Below are positions 27,464-37,840 of a stretch of DNA of 50,262 bases, piece after piece. A program made the position numbers and the translations under genes. The DNA lies in assembly GCF_003144195.1 (NCBI RefSeq), contig NW_020290100.1, forward strand, positions 1 through 50,262, given 5' to 3'. Every line of letters begins with the position of its first letter. Position 1 is the stretch's first letter. The notes under the pieces are model-generated. The model made no database searches and was not told the DNA's origin. It was given only the letters and a program-made list of their open reading frames with translations. This DNA comes from Ceraceosorus guamensis. Taxonomy: Eukaryota > Basidiomycota > Exobasidiomycetes > Ceraceosorales > Ceraceosoraceae.

Positions 27464-30400
27464 TCAGAAAGCTGGACCATTGGTGCCTCCTGCAGGCAGA
27501 CAATGTTCCGAATCCGCAGCAGGATTGCCCCACCTAAAACCGTGCGATGACGCATCGTCAGAGAAGGGCGCAAAGAAAGGGGGAGGGGGAAATAAAACAG
27601 TGCGAGTGCGTCGAGGGGGCGGGGAAAAAGTCGACAAGATGATCAGCAGGTTTCTTGTTGCGCTTGCTATTCTTCCCTCCCAACACTCACCACCTAGGCA
27701 TCGGCACCACCTTGAGAATGGTGACGGACATGAAGAAGAGCACGAGGGCATTGATGGATGCTGCAAGTGGAATGAGGGGTGCGAAAAAGGTCAGGCGCGC
27801 GCACTGTGCAAGTCACTTTCATCATGCAAGATCGAAATTCGGCTCGATGAACACGACGCTCACTGCCAGCATCCAGAGCAGCGCTAAGGACGTAATTGCG
27901 CTTCGCAAAGAATTTAGGATGATGTTTGCGCATCCAATACTGCGAAAAGATGGCCGCTATAAAGCCGCTCGAAATGATCTGTGCAGAAGGGGTGGGGGGG
28001 GAAAAAGAAGAAAAGGGCGTAAACTTTTATTGAAAGAGACTTTTTTCTTTGTTTCTTTTCTGCTTCATCCAGGCGTGATTTCGGCTCGCTCACATTGGTG
28101 GGCACCTGAGGCGGCAGACCCGCGCCATGAAGCAGCACGGGAAAGTTGATCTGCTGCCACCATTTCCTTGGGAAGCGCTTGTTGAGCAGCCAAGGAAGGA
28201 CGGGCAAGAGGAAACCTATGAGAAAGCCAAAGTAGAGCTTGATGTAGTTGCCCACGAAGAAGCGAGCTGGTGCAATGGCGCCCCAGATGATGGATGCGCT
28301 GTAGAAGATGTGCACTTTTCTACCATCCCATTGACCTGTCGGATCCACTTTTTCTCCAGTGAGAAAGACCCGATAGCCTGCATCTGGACTGAGGATCAAG
28401 CGCACGACGGCCTGAATCAAGGGCAATAGTATGGGGGTACATCTCAACACTTGTGAGATGCGTCGCTGTTTGGAAACGTACTCACTAGATTGACGCAGCA
28501 ACCAATGACAGTTCCAATCGTCTGCGCGACAAACATGTGTCTAGGGGGAATCTCTGCCATTCACACGACGAGCGGGGATGAGCTTGATGCTGTGCACCCT
28601 TTCTAGAGCGGCCGCTCGTACTCACTCATGTAATGCGCCTGCCGCGAGCGCCGATGAACCTTGTCAGCTAAGTTGGCTTCCGCGAGTCAAACGTGAGACA
28701 CGACCACTCACAAGCTTGAGGTCCGTTGTCAAGTCCAGAGCCTGCGACATGGCCATGTATCCATAGCATTTGAAAGCGACATTTCCCACTGGTCTTCCGG
28801 GCCAAAGCAATCCAGCGACGAATTCGGTGACGACGTTGAGACCAATGACGGTGTCCGACACTGCTTTGATCAGACCCACAGGCACCAAAAAGATCAGCGC
28901 GATAGAGACGGCTAATAGCAGACCCGTGACCTGCCGACGTGGGTTCTCGTCAGCATGGCCTATGTCAGCGCGCGCGGGCATATCTGCCTGGGAACCGACT
29001 GACAGTGATCTGAAGGGGCGAGGTCGCTACGAGCAGAATGGCAGTCGACAAACTGATTGCCAAGGTAGCAACGTACCAGCTAGGGCGAAGAAGCACTCGA
29101 GGTGATCAGTAACTTGACCATGGTCCGCCGCGACGATGCTCCTTCCGCACCTCTTGGGGACTGGTTGGTACGCCTTCATCAGGCGATTGTGGATATCTTC
29201 CCCCGGCGGAGCAAAGATGGCTTTCATAATGTCCTTTCGATGCCAGAGCACCACATGCGTGATCATGGAGGTGAGCGTCGCAAAGGAGATACCGTACGAG
29301 CTGTTGCACGCGAAGTAGCAGGTGAGCAGACGGCCCACTGTCTAGCCCTGAGAAGCGTGCACTCACAGGGCAAACTGATCAGACAGGGCAAGATGGACAA
29401 CGAAGCCTTAGCCAGTGATCATCACCTGCACGACTCTCTCTCTCTCTCTCTCGCACCCCCCAAACTCACCCATGGCGTGAGCAGCAAAGGCGAGTTTTGT
29501 TTCCACTTTGTAGGGTCGAGCATATTCTTGCTATCCAGCACGCTCGACACGTTGAACTTTTTGTAGTCCCCTCCATACAATCCCGCCCCGAGCGGCGCGT
29601 CGAATTTTTGCGCGTCCCAAAAGCCATGTTCGCCGACGAAAAAGTACAAGCATGGCATGACTACGAACATGGCTCCCATGATGCCGGCATAGTAATTGAG
29701 CGCAGCCCAGAGCGGCGTGTAGAGAGGTCCGGCAGCACCAATGGCGGTCCAATCGAGGGAGAAGTTGAGCAGTCCGAACCCTTTCATGCCAGAGCCCAGG
29801 ATACGCATCGAGCGCGACTCGTTGTTGAACAGACAGAGCAGCGACACCGAAGTGAGGGTAGGCATGATGAGGGCTGGAATAAATTGATAGATAAAGACTA
29901 GAAGGTGCACGTGAAAGGCCTTTCGAGTGTCAGCTAAAGTTCGTTGGAGTCAGCAAGCCATGCTGAACTCACTAGCAACGAATGCAAAGGCAAAGAACCG
30001 AAGACGGGGCTTGGTGTCCGCACTGTGCGCGCCATGTAGCGTGTTGAACATCGTTGTGGTCACCAGAGTCCCTGGAAACACCATAGCGACGGGCTTGACC
30101 AGGATGGAATGCACCAGACCGGCAAAGCCAAAGCCTAAGGTTTGGGTCGTCAACAGCAGAGCCAGACTGGCCGGGATGCTCATCTCGGTGTGATAGAATA
30201 GATCCTGAATGTTGAGAATATCTGCTGCGTAGGCCGACGAGGCACCTGAACTCGACACCACAGTGACCAGCAGATGCTCCTTGATGGAAAAGTCACCAGG
30301 ATTGAGAGCGACGTAGCCTATGAGCGGGATCCAAATGTCCCTTTTTGGCGTCACTCGTGCGAGCCAGCGTCCTAGGGGCAAGGACACCAAGATGACCATG

Positions 30401-31237
30401 TAGGAGCTGAAGCTGGGCGAATTGGACTTGTAGAAAAATGTCTGTGGTGGTATAAGGGGCGAGTGAGTGATTGTTCAAGCGACTTGGGCAGCTCCAAAGC
30501 CGATGGCCACTGTATACAAGCCCCTTCGCTACGGGCCTCCCACTCTGTGTGCAGCGCGCCAGTCTACACGCTTGCGCTACGAGAGGGCAAGGAACGCTGA
30601 AAAGCCAGGCAATGCGCGATTGGCGAGGCAGTGTGCTACCTGCACAGCGCCATGGATGCCCTCGAGTCTCTGCATGTCAAAACATATCCAAGCCACACCG
30701 ACTCACCTGAGCCACTGCAGCTCCAGCAGTCGCAAAGATGCTGCCCATGATCACACCTCGCAGCGTGAGCGCGGTCATGGTGGGGTCGTCTGTTTCGGGT
30801 ACGGCCCTCCTGACCAGACTGATAGGATCGTCCGAATCTCGCGACGCCATACTCTCCCTCTCCCTCTCCCTTCCCCTCGCTCTAGCTCTCTGCCTAGCAG
30901 CTCGCGTTTGCGGATCCCTCAATAGGGCTTCCTCATCGCCCGCATCCGCATCCGAATCCAGATCATCATCATCCTCCGACTCGGACTCCTTTTGGTATGC
31001 CTCCTTGTCCAAATCACTGCCGCCTAGTGTCCCATCTTCAAACGCCTTGTCCCTCGCGCTTCGCATCGGCGTCAGCTCTACGTCCGAGTACGATGCGCTC
31101 CCACCTTGTCGACCTCCTCCTCCTCCTCCTCCGCTCCTCTGCGCGCCAACGCCGCTGCTGCTGCTGCGGGACATGGTTTCCATGGAAGGGTCTCGCCTAC
31201 GCAAGGGAGAGTACGGCACCGCGCTGGATGGAGGCAT
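27464..31237 (-). CDS. OPT-family oligopeptide transporter, 13 exons
   Basis: This encodes a proton-coupled membrane transporter of small peptides or related molecules. Thirteen exons (5' to 3' on the minus strand): 31237-30707, 30441-29973, 29933-29470, 29374-29367, 29300-29151, 29079-29004, 28930-28712, 28638-28626, 28553-28486, 28411-28094, 27978-27864, 27760-27691, 27533-27464. They sum to 2571 nt (856 aa) with phases that agree at every junction. All introns are GT-AG, 39-265 nt. The first 140 or so residues are cytosolic, Ser-rich and acidic. OPT signatures follow: ETDDPTM, NPGDFSIKEH (NPG at 224-226), SSAYAADIL, FIPALIMPTLTSVS, SYGISFATLT, DIHNRLMKAYQPVP, PGRPVGNVAFKCYGY, DLKLAHYMKIPPR (KIPPR at 644-648), YSASIIWGAIAP, SAALDAGT and PRWWGNP. 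The start is the first ATG of the frame. The substrate cannot be told from sequence; peptides, glutathione and metal chelates are all known in the family. Confidence 0.95.
28626..28638 (-). other. 13-nt microexon (exon 8) of the OPT gene
   Basis: On the minus strand the sequence reads GCGGCAG|GCGCATTACATGA|GTGAGTAC. It encodes AHYM plus the first base of the Lys codon of the conserved KIPPR motif; the next exon begins AG|ATTCCCCCTAGA. The joined protein reads LKLAHYMKIPPRHM, as in the family. Flanking introns are 73 and 72 nt. Confidence 0.88.
29367..29374 (-). other. 8-nt microexon (exon 4) of the OPT gene
   Basis: On the minus strand the sequence reads CTGATCAG|TTTGCCCT|GTGAGTGC. Inclusion restores PW-FAL-SYGISFA (residues 489-491), the expected OPT pattern before a transmembrane helix, and keeps frame (phase 0 in, phase 2 out). 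Flanking introns are 95 and 66 nt, with branch-like TGGCTAAG and TGCTCAC. Skipping it would shift the frame, and reading through the introns meets stops. Confidence 0.85.
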
Positions 31238-32357
31238 GTGGTTTGGTGTGGTGTGGCGGGTTATGGCGAGATGTGCTTGATGGGAGATGTAGCTGAGAGT
31301 AGCTGCTCCTTCCTCGTCCCCCCGGCGGGCAGATGACCGATGGTCAGAAGCGAGGGCCGCTAAAGCCTTGCCAATCAGCGATGCCAGCAGCAACACAAGG
31401 GCGCTTGTGACGCGTGGTTACAATCCAAATCGAAAATCGTGGGTTGAATTTCGGTGCGGAGGGTTGAAGCTGATTCTGATTATTGTCTGACCGACTTGCT
31501 TTCATGTGGGTCCCCAACAACACCTGCTTAGCTCGAATTGGCTGGCTTGCTCAAGCAGGTCGCGGTACCGTCGTTGGGACTCGTGATTGCAATATGGAGC
31601 AGACAAGACACAGCACAGCAGTCTGATGAAGTCGTCAGGCAGTAGCGGTGGCAGCGTGTGCTGGCGCTACGAGAGGCTTTTTTCTTTGAGGCGCTAAAGA
31701 GGGAGAGCAAGGTATATGCGCCGTGACAACCGTGGAGGTGTTGTTGCCAATCGTGATTGGAGCAAAATGGCACGCAGCGAAGGGGGGATGTGGTGTTTGA
31801 TGGTCGTCCGTCGCACCTCGAACAAAGCGAGAGCGTGCGTGATGACCGTGAGGACACCCCTGGGAAGCTGTCGCTCAGCGAGTCGAGGTGGTGAGGCAGG
31901 CAGGCAGATAGGCACGACTAAGGACCGACGAGGTGCTGTGCATGGGCCATGCAGCTGCTGCTGCCGCCAATCTCGTGAATTCAGAAGGTGCGCTAATCAC
32001 AATTCCTGCAATCGCGGTCATGCAGCGGTGGGCGGCGGCGCAGCAGCGTATAGCTACGCCAGCATGCGCGAAATGCGCGTGGGCGTATGTAAGCGCATCT
32101 TTGACACAATTCAGCCATGCTGCAACGCATGATCAATCTCGGACGAGACTCGTGACTCTTCGCGATCAGCAGACCCATTCTACGCCGTCACGTGGAATGT
32201 AGGATTGTGCCCTTTTCTTTTTTTCCCTACAGCAACCCATGTGCAATCGTGAGTCGTCATCTTGCTCCGCGTATACGCAACTCGCAAGCATATGCATGCT
32301 TCTCACTCGCATGCTGATTTTACCCTCTACATTCATAGCAAGCTCGTTCAATGCTCA
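31238..32357. other. Intergenic: OPT promoter and L-serine dehydratase 3' side
   Basis: No gene was recognised. TCACGA-type words occur near 31583, 31752, 32148 and 32247, and CACGTG near 32190. The OPT promoter should lie in this 1.1 kb. Confidence 0.5.
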
Positions 32358-35052
32358 TCAACAAGCAGGTACAGATACGGGTATACGAACAGCAGTGGCC
32401 AATCCGCCCAAAGAAGTTTCCTTGAATTCGCTCCTCATCCCCTGCGCCGTGGATCTCATAGCAGCCAAAGCTTCGTCCAAGCTGACCGCATGTCCACTCT
32501 CGCTAGTCTCTGATAACGCCAGCTGAGCGCTCACCACTGCCTTGGCAGCGCCCAAAGCGTTGCGCTCGATGCACGGTACTTGAACCAGACCTAGCGGCGG
32601 ATCACACGACAAGCCGATAGAATGTTCCTGTCGACAAAGGATTCATGACGATCAGCCCATCTATTACGCTTCGCGAGCCCAGGTTGTGCTGGGGAGTTGG
32701 GGCTTGTAGCTGCTGCTCCCTCGACCATCACTCACAATACCAATCTCTGCCGCTTGCTCGATGGTCGCTGGACTGCCACCCATACAAGCAGCAAAAGCAG
32801 CAGCAGCCATAGCGGTGCTAGATCCCACCTCTGCCATGCATCCACCCTCCGCAGCGCTTATGGTAGCGCCACGTTTGAACAACATTCCGATAGCTCCTGC
32901 AGTGAGCAGAAAGGTGAGCACGTCCCTCTCCTCATCTTCAGAGTAGAATTCCAGCGTATACTTGAGCACGGCGGGTATGACGCCTGCTGCTCCCATGGTG
33001 GGCGCCACAACCACCCGACCGCCAGATGCGTTGACCTCGTTGACTGCAATCGCATAACAGCTCAGGAAATCCGTTCCCGGCAGCGAGAGACGTCGAGGCG
33101 GTGTTGGCAAGAGAGGATGATCCATCCTACCGACCACACGAGGTGGACCGGAAGAGCGTGCGCGGCGCCGCAGATTGCCGCTGCCGCTGCCTACGACGGA
33201 GCGTTCTGAGAGAGCTGGAAGATTGCTTGGCCGAGCAGCGTCTGATTCTCCTCCGCCTTCGACTGATGCTCTCTCGTCCGAAGGGGACACACCTTTTAGC
33301 TTCGACGCCCCCACAGCACCGTTCGACCCCGCAAAAAAGCCCCGCGTCAATCGAGCGTACAATGCGGGCGCTCGCCTGCGCAGCCTTAAGGCTCCGGGAA
33401 GAGTCTCTTCGCTGGAATGCACGCCTTCGTAGATGCAAGTGTCCATCGTGTCCCAAATGTGCCTAGAGGTGCAGGAGAGTGCGGGGTTGTCGATTGGGTC
33501 GGTATCGATCTAGTCAGTCTATCAAAGCGCTCATTTCAACACCCGCAGCCTGGCCGCATTCCGATTGAGCGAAAGAGACTCACAAGAGCTTCTCTCGGAG
33601 CTGATCCGGTGAGTATCCAAGAGACACTTCATTCTCCCATACGATCTGCGCAATCGTCATGTTGTGTTTTCGTGTCAGGGCGAGCAGGCTAGCAGCGTCC
33701 CAGAATACGTAGGGCACCGTCGGCGTGCCATTCGCCTCGCCCACAGCATCTTTTGGAGGTTCGCTGACGCTGCAATCCTCCTCTTTCACTCGAGCTACGG
33801 ACTGGGACGAAGTCGGTAGCTTCAGCGACGATTCTTCCGAGTCTGAGGACCCCTCGCGATGAGCTTCTGCGCCGAGCCTTCGTGCCGCTTCTGCTTTTCG
33901 TCTGTCGATGCCCTTGTAGAACAGATTTTCTGCAAGATCGACAGGGTGCGATGCGGGCGCAGCTGACGGGACAGGCGAGAGAGTTTGCTGATCTGCACTT
34001 TGCAGAGCAGCATTCCCCGATGATGCTTCGTGGGATGTTGTCACATTTGCGCTCTTGGAAGAAGGAGCGACGCTCATCGCTCCATTGATGACGAAGCCCC
34101 CTCCTACAGAAGCGAAATCATTCGTGGCGAGCATATCTCCAGCTTCATCAAACACTGTCAATCTGAGTCCATTGGAATGCATGGGCAAAACTTCGCCCCA
34201 CATCCACTTGAGATCGGTCTTGTAGTCGAAAGCGATGGTCTGACCAGCAGCATCAGAGCGCGCTTCATCCGTCATCTTCGCTGCTGCTCGCTGCTTTGAG
34301 CTGGCCAGATGCTGTCCGATGCACAATTGCTTGTGATCCAGAATCTCTTGATACCTTTTGGGTGCCCAGGCAGTGTCCACAGTCTCTGCGTCGACACCTT
34401 CGATGCCGAGCAGCAAAGCTCTGGGCGTATAATGCCCTTCGCCAGTCGCTGCCAAACTTCCATACAGGTGTATTTGAAGCCTGTGAACGCGCTCGAGCAG
34501 CCCGGCACTTTGCAGCTCGGTGGCAAAGATGGCTCCTGCTCGCATAGGTCCTAGCGTGTGGGAGGAGGATGGCCCGATACCGATGGAAAATAGATCAAAG
34601 ACGGAAATGACTGCATGCTCCGTCGGCGTGCCTGCCGTCATTTTGAACTGACTAGCACCCGGTACCGAACTTGAGGATGCGGATGCGGATGCGGCACTCG
34701 TATCGCTGCCTACCTCCGCAGCTATGGCGCTTTCGCCTTGCCCATCCATCCCAACCCCTCGCTCCTTTTTCAGCCGTTCTGCGCGCTCTCTATCTTGCCG
34801 AAAATGAGCGTCGGAGTATGAATGCGTGTCTTTAGCATCGAGCGAGACGCTGCTGCTCGTGTGCAACTCTCGACGTCGACGACCGTGCTCCTCATGGTCG
34901 TTCGCGCGAATGCGCGGCTTTGGTGCGAAGCGTGTCGAGATGTGAAGTTGCTGCGATGGTCTGGGTGACGGTTGCGCAAAGACGAAGAGCCTTCTCCTTA
35001 GATCACGCGGCATGCTGACGTTGATGCCGCCCAGTGTGAGCGCAGGTCTCAT
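32358..35052 (-). CDS. Iron-sulphur L-serine dehydratase (SdaA type)
   Basis: This enzyme deaminates L-serine to pyruvate and ammonia using a [4Fe-4S] cluster, not PLP. Exons are 35052-33584, 33462-32736 and 32627-32358 (821 aa); introns are 121 and 108 nt, GT-AG, phases 2 and 0. The beta domain carries [18 protein letters not shown] (GPSSSHT at 160-166). The alpha domain carries [70 protein letters not shown] and PCIERN. Cys698, Cys740 and Cys751 have the 42- and 11-residue spacing of the cluster ligands known from bacterial enzymes. The last residue is Cys821, like the C-terminal Cys that plugs the bacterial active site. Bacterial enzymes have about 455 residues. Extra length here comes from an N-terminal extension and low-complexity inserts at about 365-450 and 535-615. 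The Arg-rich, acid-poor N-terminus suggests mitochondrial targeting. The start is the only ATG upstream of the beta domain with that presequence. Confidence 0.95.
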
Positions 35053-36394
35053 CGTGTGAGTGTGATCAAATGTTGAGCAGGAGTCCAGAGTGTGGATGTT
35101 GATCTTGAATGTTGATGTCAACCTTTGACTTGGCCCGACAACGCAAATGGACCTCCAAATCAAATGCTGACACTCTGTGACTGTGACTGACTGTCCTTCA
35201 ACAAGGCTTCTGCTTCTTCCAAATCATGATGGCGGATGTAAGTCTGATGAATGGCGTGTAGACCCGTCCACTCTGCAACCCCCTTATCATGCCCACCCCT
35301 CGGGTCTTTGTGACGAACGCGGGCGCGACTATACTCAGCCTTGCAAGTTCTACACACAATGCGCCCATCGCCGCAGTCTCAAGATCCCCTCAAATGTAAG
35401 GTATCTCTATAGGAGCGCAGGCAGCCGCCGCCCCCACCGACATCACCTAGTCGTGAGCATGAGTCTGCTGATAAGGTCAGGCATATCAGGCCGCACCCAC
35501 AACAATCGTGAATATCACTCACTATAATCGTGAATCGTGACTTGATGCGCCCGCCCCCCCTTCGCTGCGTCCTCGCGCGTGCCTTGCTGCTGATGCATGG
35601 CGTTCTCCTGGGCAGGCAGCTGCCACCTCGATCGTGATTGGCTGACATTTCCACGCGCGTCTTGAGTTTGAGTCCTCGGCACATCGCTGATTCGCGCGCG
35701 GCGCGTCGAGATTGAATCTATACATATAGGCGCTTTCAATTAAGCTGCAAAACGCGGCGGGCGATGGGACAGGAGGCCGCGGCTAAGTGTCCGGAGTCAG
35801 ATGTAGACGCGTAGAATGCTCTCGACTGTAGCTGAGATCTGAGGACATCACACGCAAGCCAATTCCTGGACAGCAGTCATGAGTGAGTCGTGGATTTGTC
35901 TGAGAGGGAATCAAAATCTTCCACGAATGCTGATATATAATCACAATAAATAATGACCAAATGTAAATCACGAATGGGCGAACATCATCTCATCTCGGTC
36001 CAAGTTGGCGGTGAGGGGTCATCTCGCTATGCCCACCTCAAGTCTTGCACGTGGACGGAGCGCTGATGGTCACCTTGTCACTATACAGGGCTTGATAATT
36101 CCAAGGAGTGGCGCGATGGGTCATGTCATCGCACAGGTGAGTTGAGCAAATCAAGAATCTTGAATGGTCGCGAGAAGAGATGTTGTTTTTGCTTTTCTGC
36201 ACAGGACTTCAAAACCTTCGATTGATATTCGAAGATGAAGGTCCTTCAGCTTTCAATCCACTTCGACGTGTGCTTCTAATCTGCATGCGCAATTCGTGAT
36301 CTTGCTTGTTGATTAGAAGAGGGAGAGAGAGAGCTTGGGCCACTTTACCCGTGATCGGGCAAATCAGGCCGTGAGCAAGCCAGCCAGCCAGCAG

Positions 36395-36466
<72 letters not shown>
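36395..36466 (+). repeat. (GCAA)18 tetranucleotide array
   Basis: Eighteen perfect GCAA units follow three GCCA units (about 36379-36390). The minus strand stays open through the array as a Leu-Leu-Ala-Cys repeat of about 98 codons in all, but there is no flanking domain, so it is judged non-coding. Confidence 0.95.
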
Positions 36467-36467
<1 letters not shown>

Positions 36468-36830
36468 ACAGATGAAGCACGCCGTGCCATGACCGCACGA
36501 GTCACGTGGAGTCACGGAGTGTGGTGATGTGCTGTGCGTGGAGGACAGTCAGAAGAGTCTTGAATTTTACTGATGAGAGGAGACGCGCTTCTGCTTACTT
36601 GCTCTACTGGACCATGCCAGCGGCGTGAGTTGTGAGTGGAGAAGCCGGAAAGCATGCACGACAGCACGACACGATTCGGATTCATGAAGCAATCAAGCTC
36701 AAGCAGCAGCATGTGTCGGCGGAGATTCGAGCTAAGCAAGACAGGGGTCCACCGTGCGTGCGTTGCGTGCGTGCGTGCGCGCTTGCTATATGCCTGCTGT
36801 ACGTGTAGCACGGATGAGCTTTATGCTGCT

Positions 36831-36886
36831 CGCACCCGCACCCGCACCCAGCACCCGCACCCAGCACCCGCACCCTCACCCGCACC
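36831..36886 (+). repeat. Imperfect GCACCC tandem repeat
   Basis: Units of GCACCC are interrupted by AGCACCC and TCACCC variants over 56 bp. This is a short microsatellite in the kinase upstream region. Confidence 0.85.
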
Positions 36887-37622
36887 AACTCATCAAACAC
36901 GAGCTCGCTCCATCACCGTACAACCTTGGGTAGAGCAGGCGGCTGGCCATGCTGCTCTCTGCTGATGCCGCCGAAGGGTCACAGCAGTCACTCGGTCACG
37001 AGTCACGAGTGTTGCGTGATGTTGAGAGTCAGAGTCAGAGTGCATGCATGCGCACCACCCTCGCCTGCCTGGCCTGGCCTGCATGCATGCATGCGCATGG
37101 ACTACCTCCTGAGCCCCCGTGTGCTCTGCCTGCTGCTGTGATGTGCGTCACGTCGGTGCTTTGCAGTCAAAGTCGTTGTGTTGTGGGCGGCCACACGTTG
37201 CGGAGAGTCGTGCGTGTGAGGTCTGATGAGATGTAGCACTCGTCGTGACGCTTGGCCGTCGCGAGGATGTGGTTCTTGATTCCGAGAAACACCCTTTCGA
37301 CTCACTCACCCACACTCACCACGCGCACCCATCGTGATGTAATAGCTGCAATCATCGGTCACCTTTCATCGCATCGCATATCGCTTCGCTTCGCATCGCA
37401 GCTAGCATCAACCTCGACATCTGTCCAACTCGACCTCACCTTCGTCCATACGGCTTCAGCACCTGCTCAGAGTCGATTCGCGGCTCGAATCTCGTGCAAG
37501 CTTCCCTCCTGTCTCATGCAAGGCTTGCCCCTCTGCAAATCGACGTCAGCGCATTGTCATTATTCGAGACAGAGACAGGGCTACCTTCTGGCGTGTCGGC
37601 CCGGCGCGCAACAACAAGAGCG

Positions 37623-37673
37623 GTGAGTGCTGTGCTGTGCTTTCAACACCCGGCGCATGTCTGGGCTGTGCAG
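37623..37673 (+). promoter_or_regulatory. Candidate 51-nt leader intron of the NDR kinase
   Basis: GAGCG|GTGAGTGC to GGGCTGTGCAG|CAATG fits the GT-AG introns of this window and lies 168 nt before the kinase ATG. It would be spliced within the 5' untranslated region. The branch point is not obvious. Confidence 0.45.
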
Positions 37674-37675
37674 CA

Positions 37676-37708
37676 ATGTCGAAGGATCATAAAGGTCGTC
37701 AGCGCTGA
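37676..37708 (+). promoter_or_regulatory. Ten-codon upstream ORF of the NDR kinase
   Basis: An ATG at 37676 reads MSKDHKGRQR and stops at TGA 37706-37708. No other ATG lies between it and the kinase ATG 132 nt downstream, so a scanning ribosome would meet it immediately before the main start. It lies in the same frame as the kinase but is closed by its own stop. Confidence 0.5.
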
Positions 37709-37840
37709 TCTTCATCCATCCGACACCTCCAGCTTATACTTGCCTCTCTCGGGATCTCTCCCAGCCAAACGACTACCACCACGACCACACGATCTTGACG
37801 ACGATCATCTACGCGCAGTGCGACTTTCATCGCGATTGCC

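Larger units (their letters stand above)
35053..37840. other. Divergent intergenic region, L-SD and NDR kinase promoters
   Basis: It separates two divergently transcribed genes by 2.8 kb and must hold both promoters. It contains many TCACGA-type words (for example 35525-35541 and 36995-37010), CACGTG near 36503, the (GCAA)18 array, a GCACCC-type repeat and the kinase leader with a candidate intron and uORF. No gene was recognised. Confidence 0.5.
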
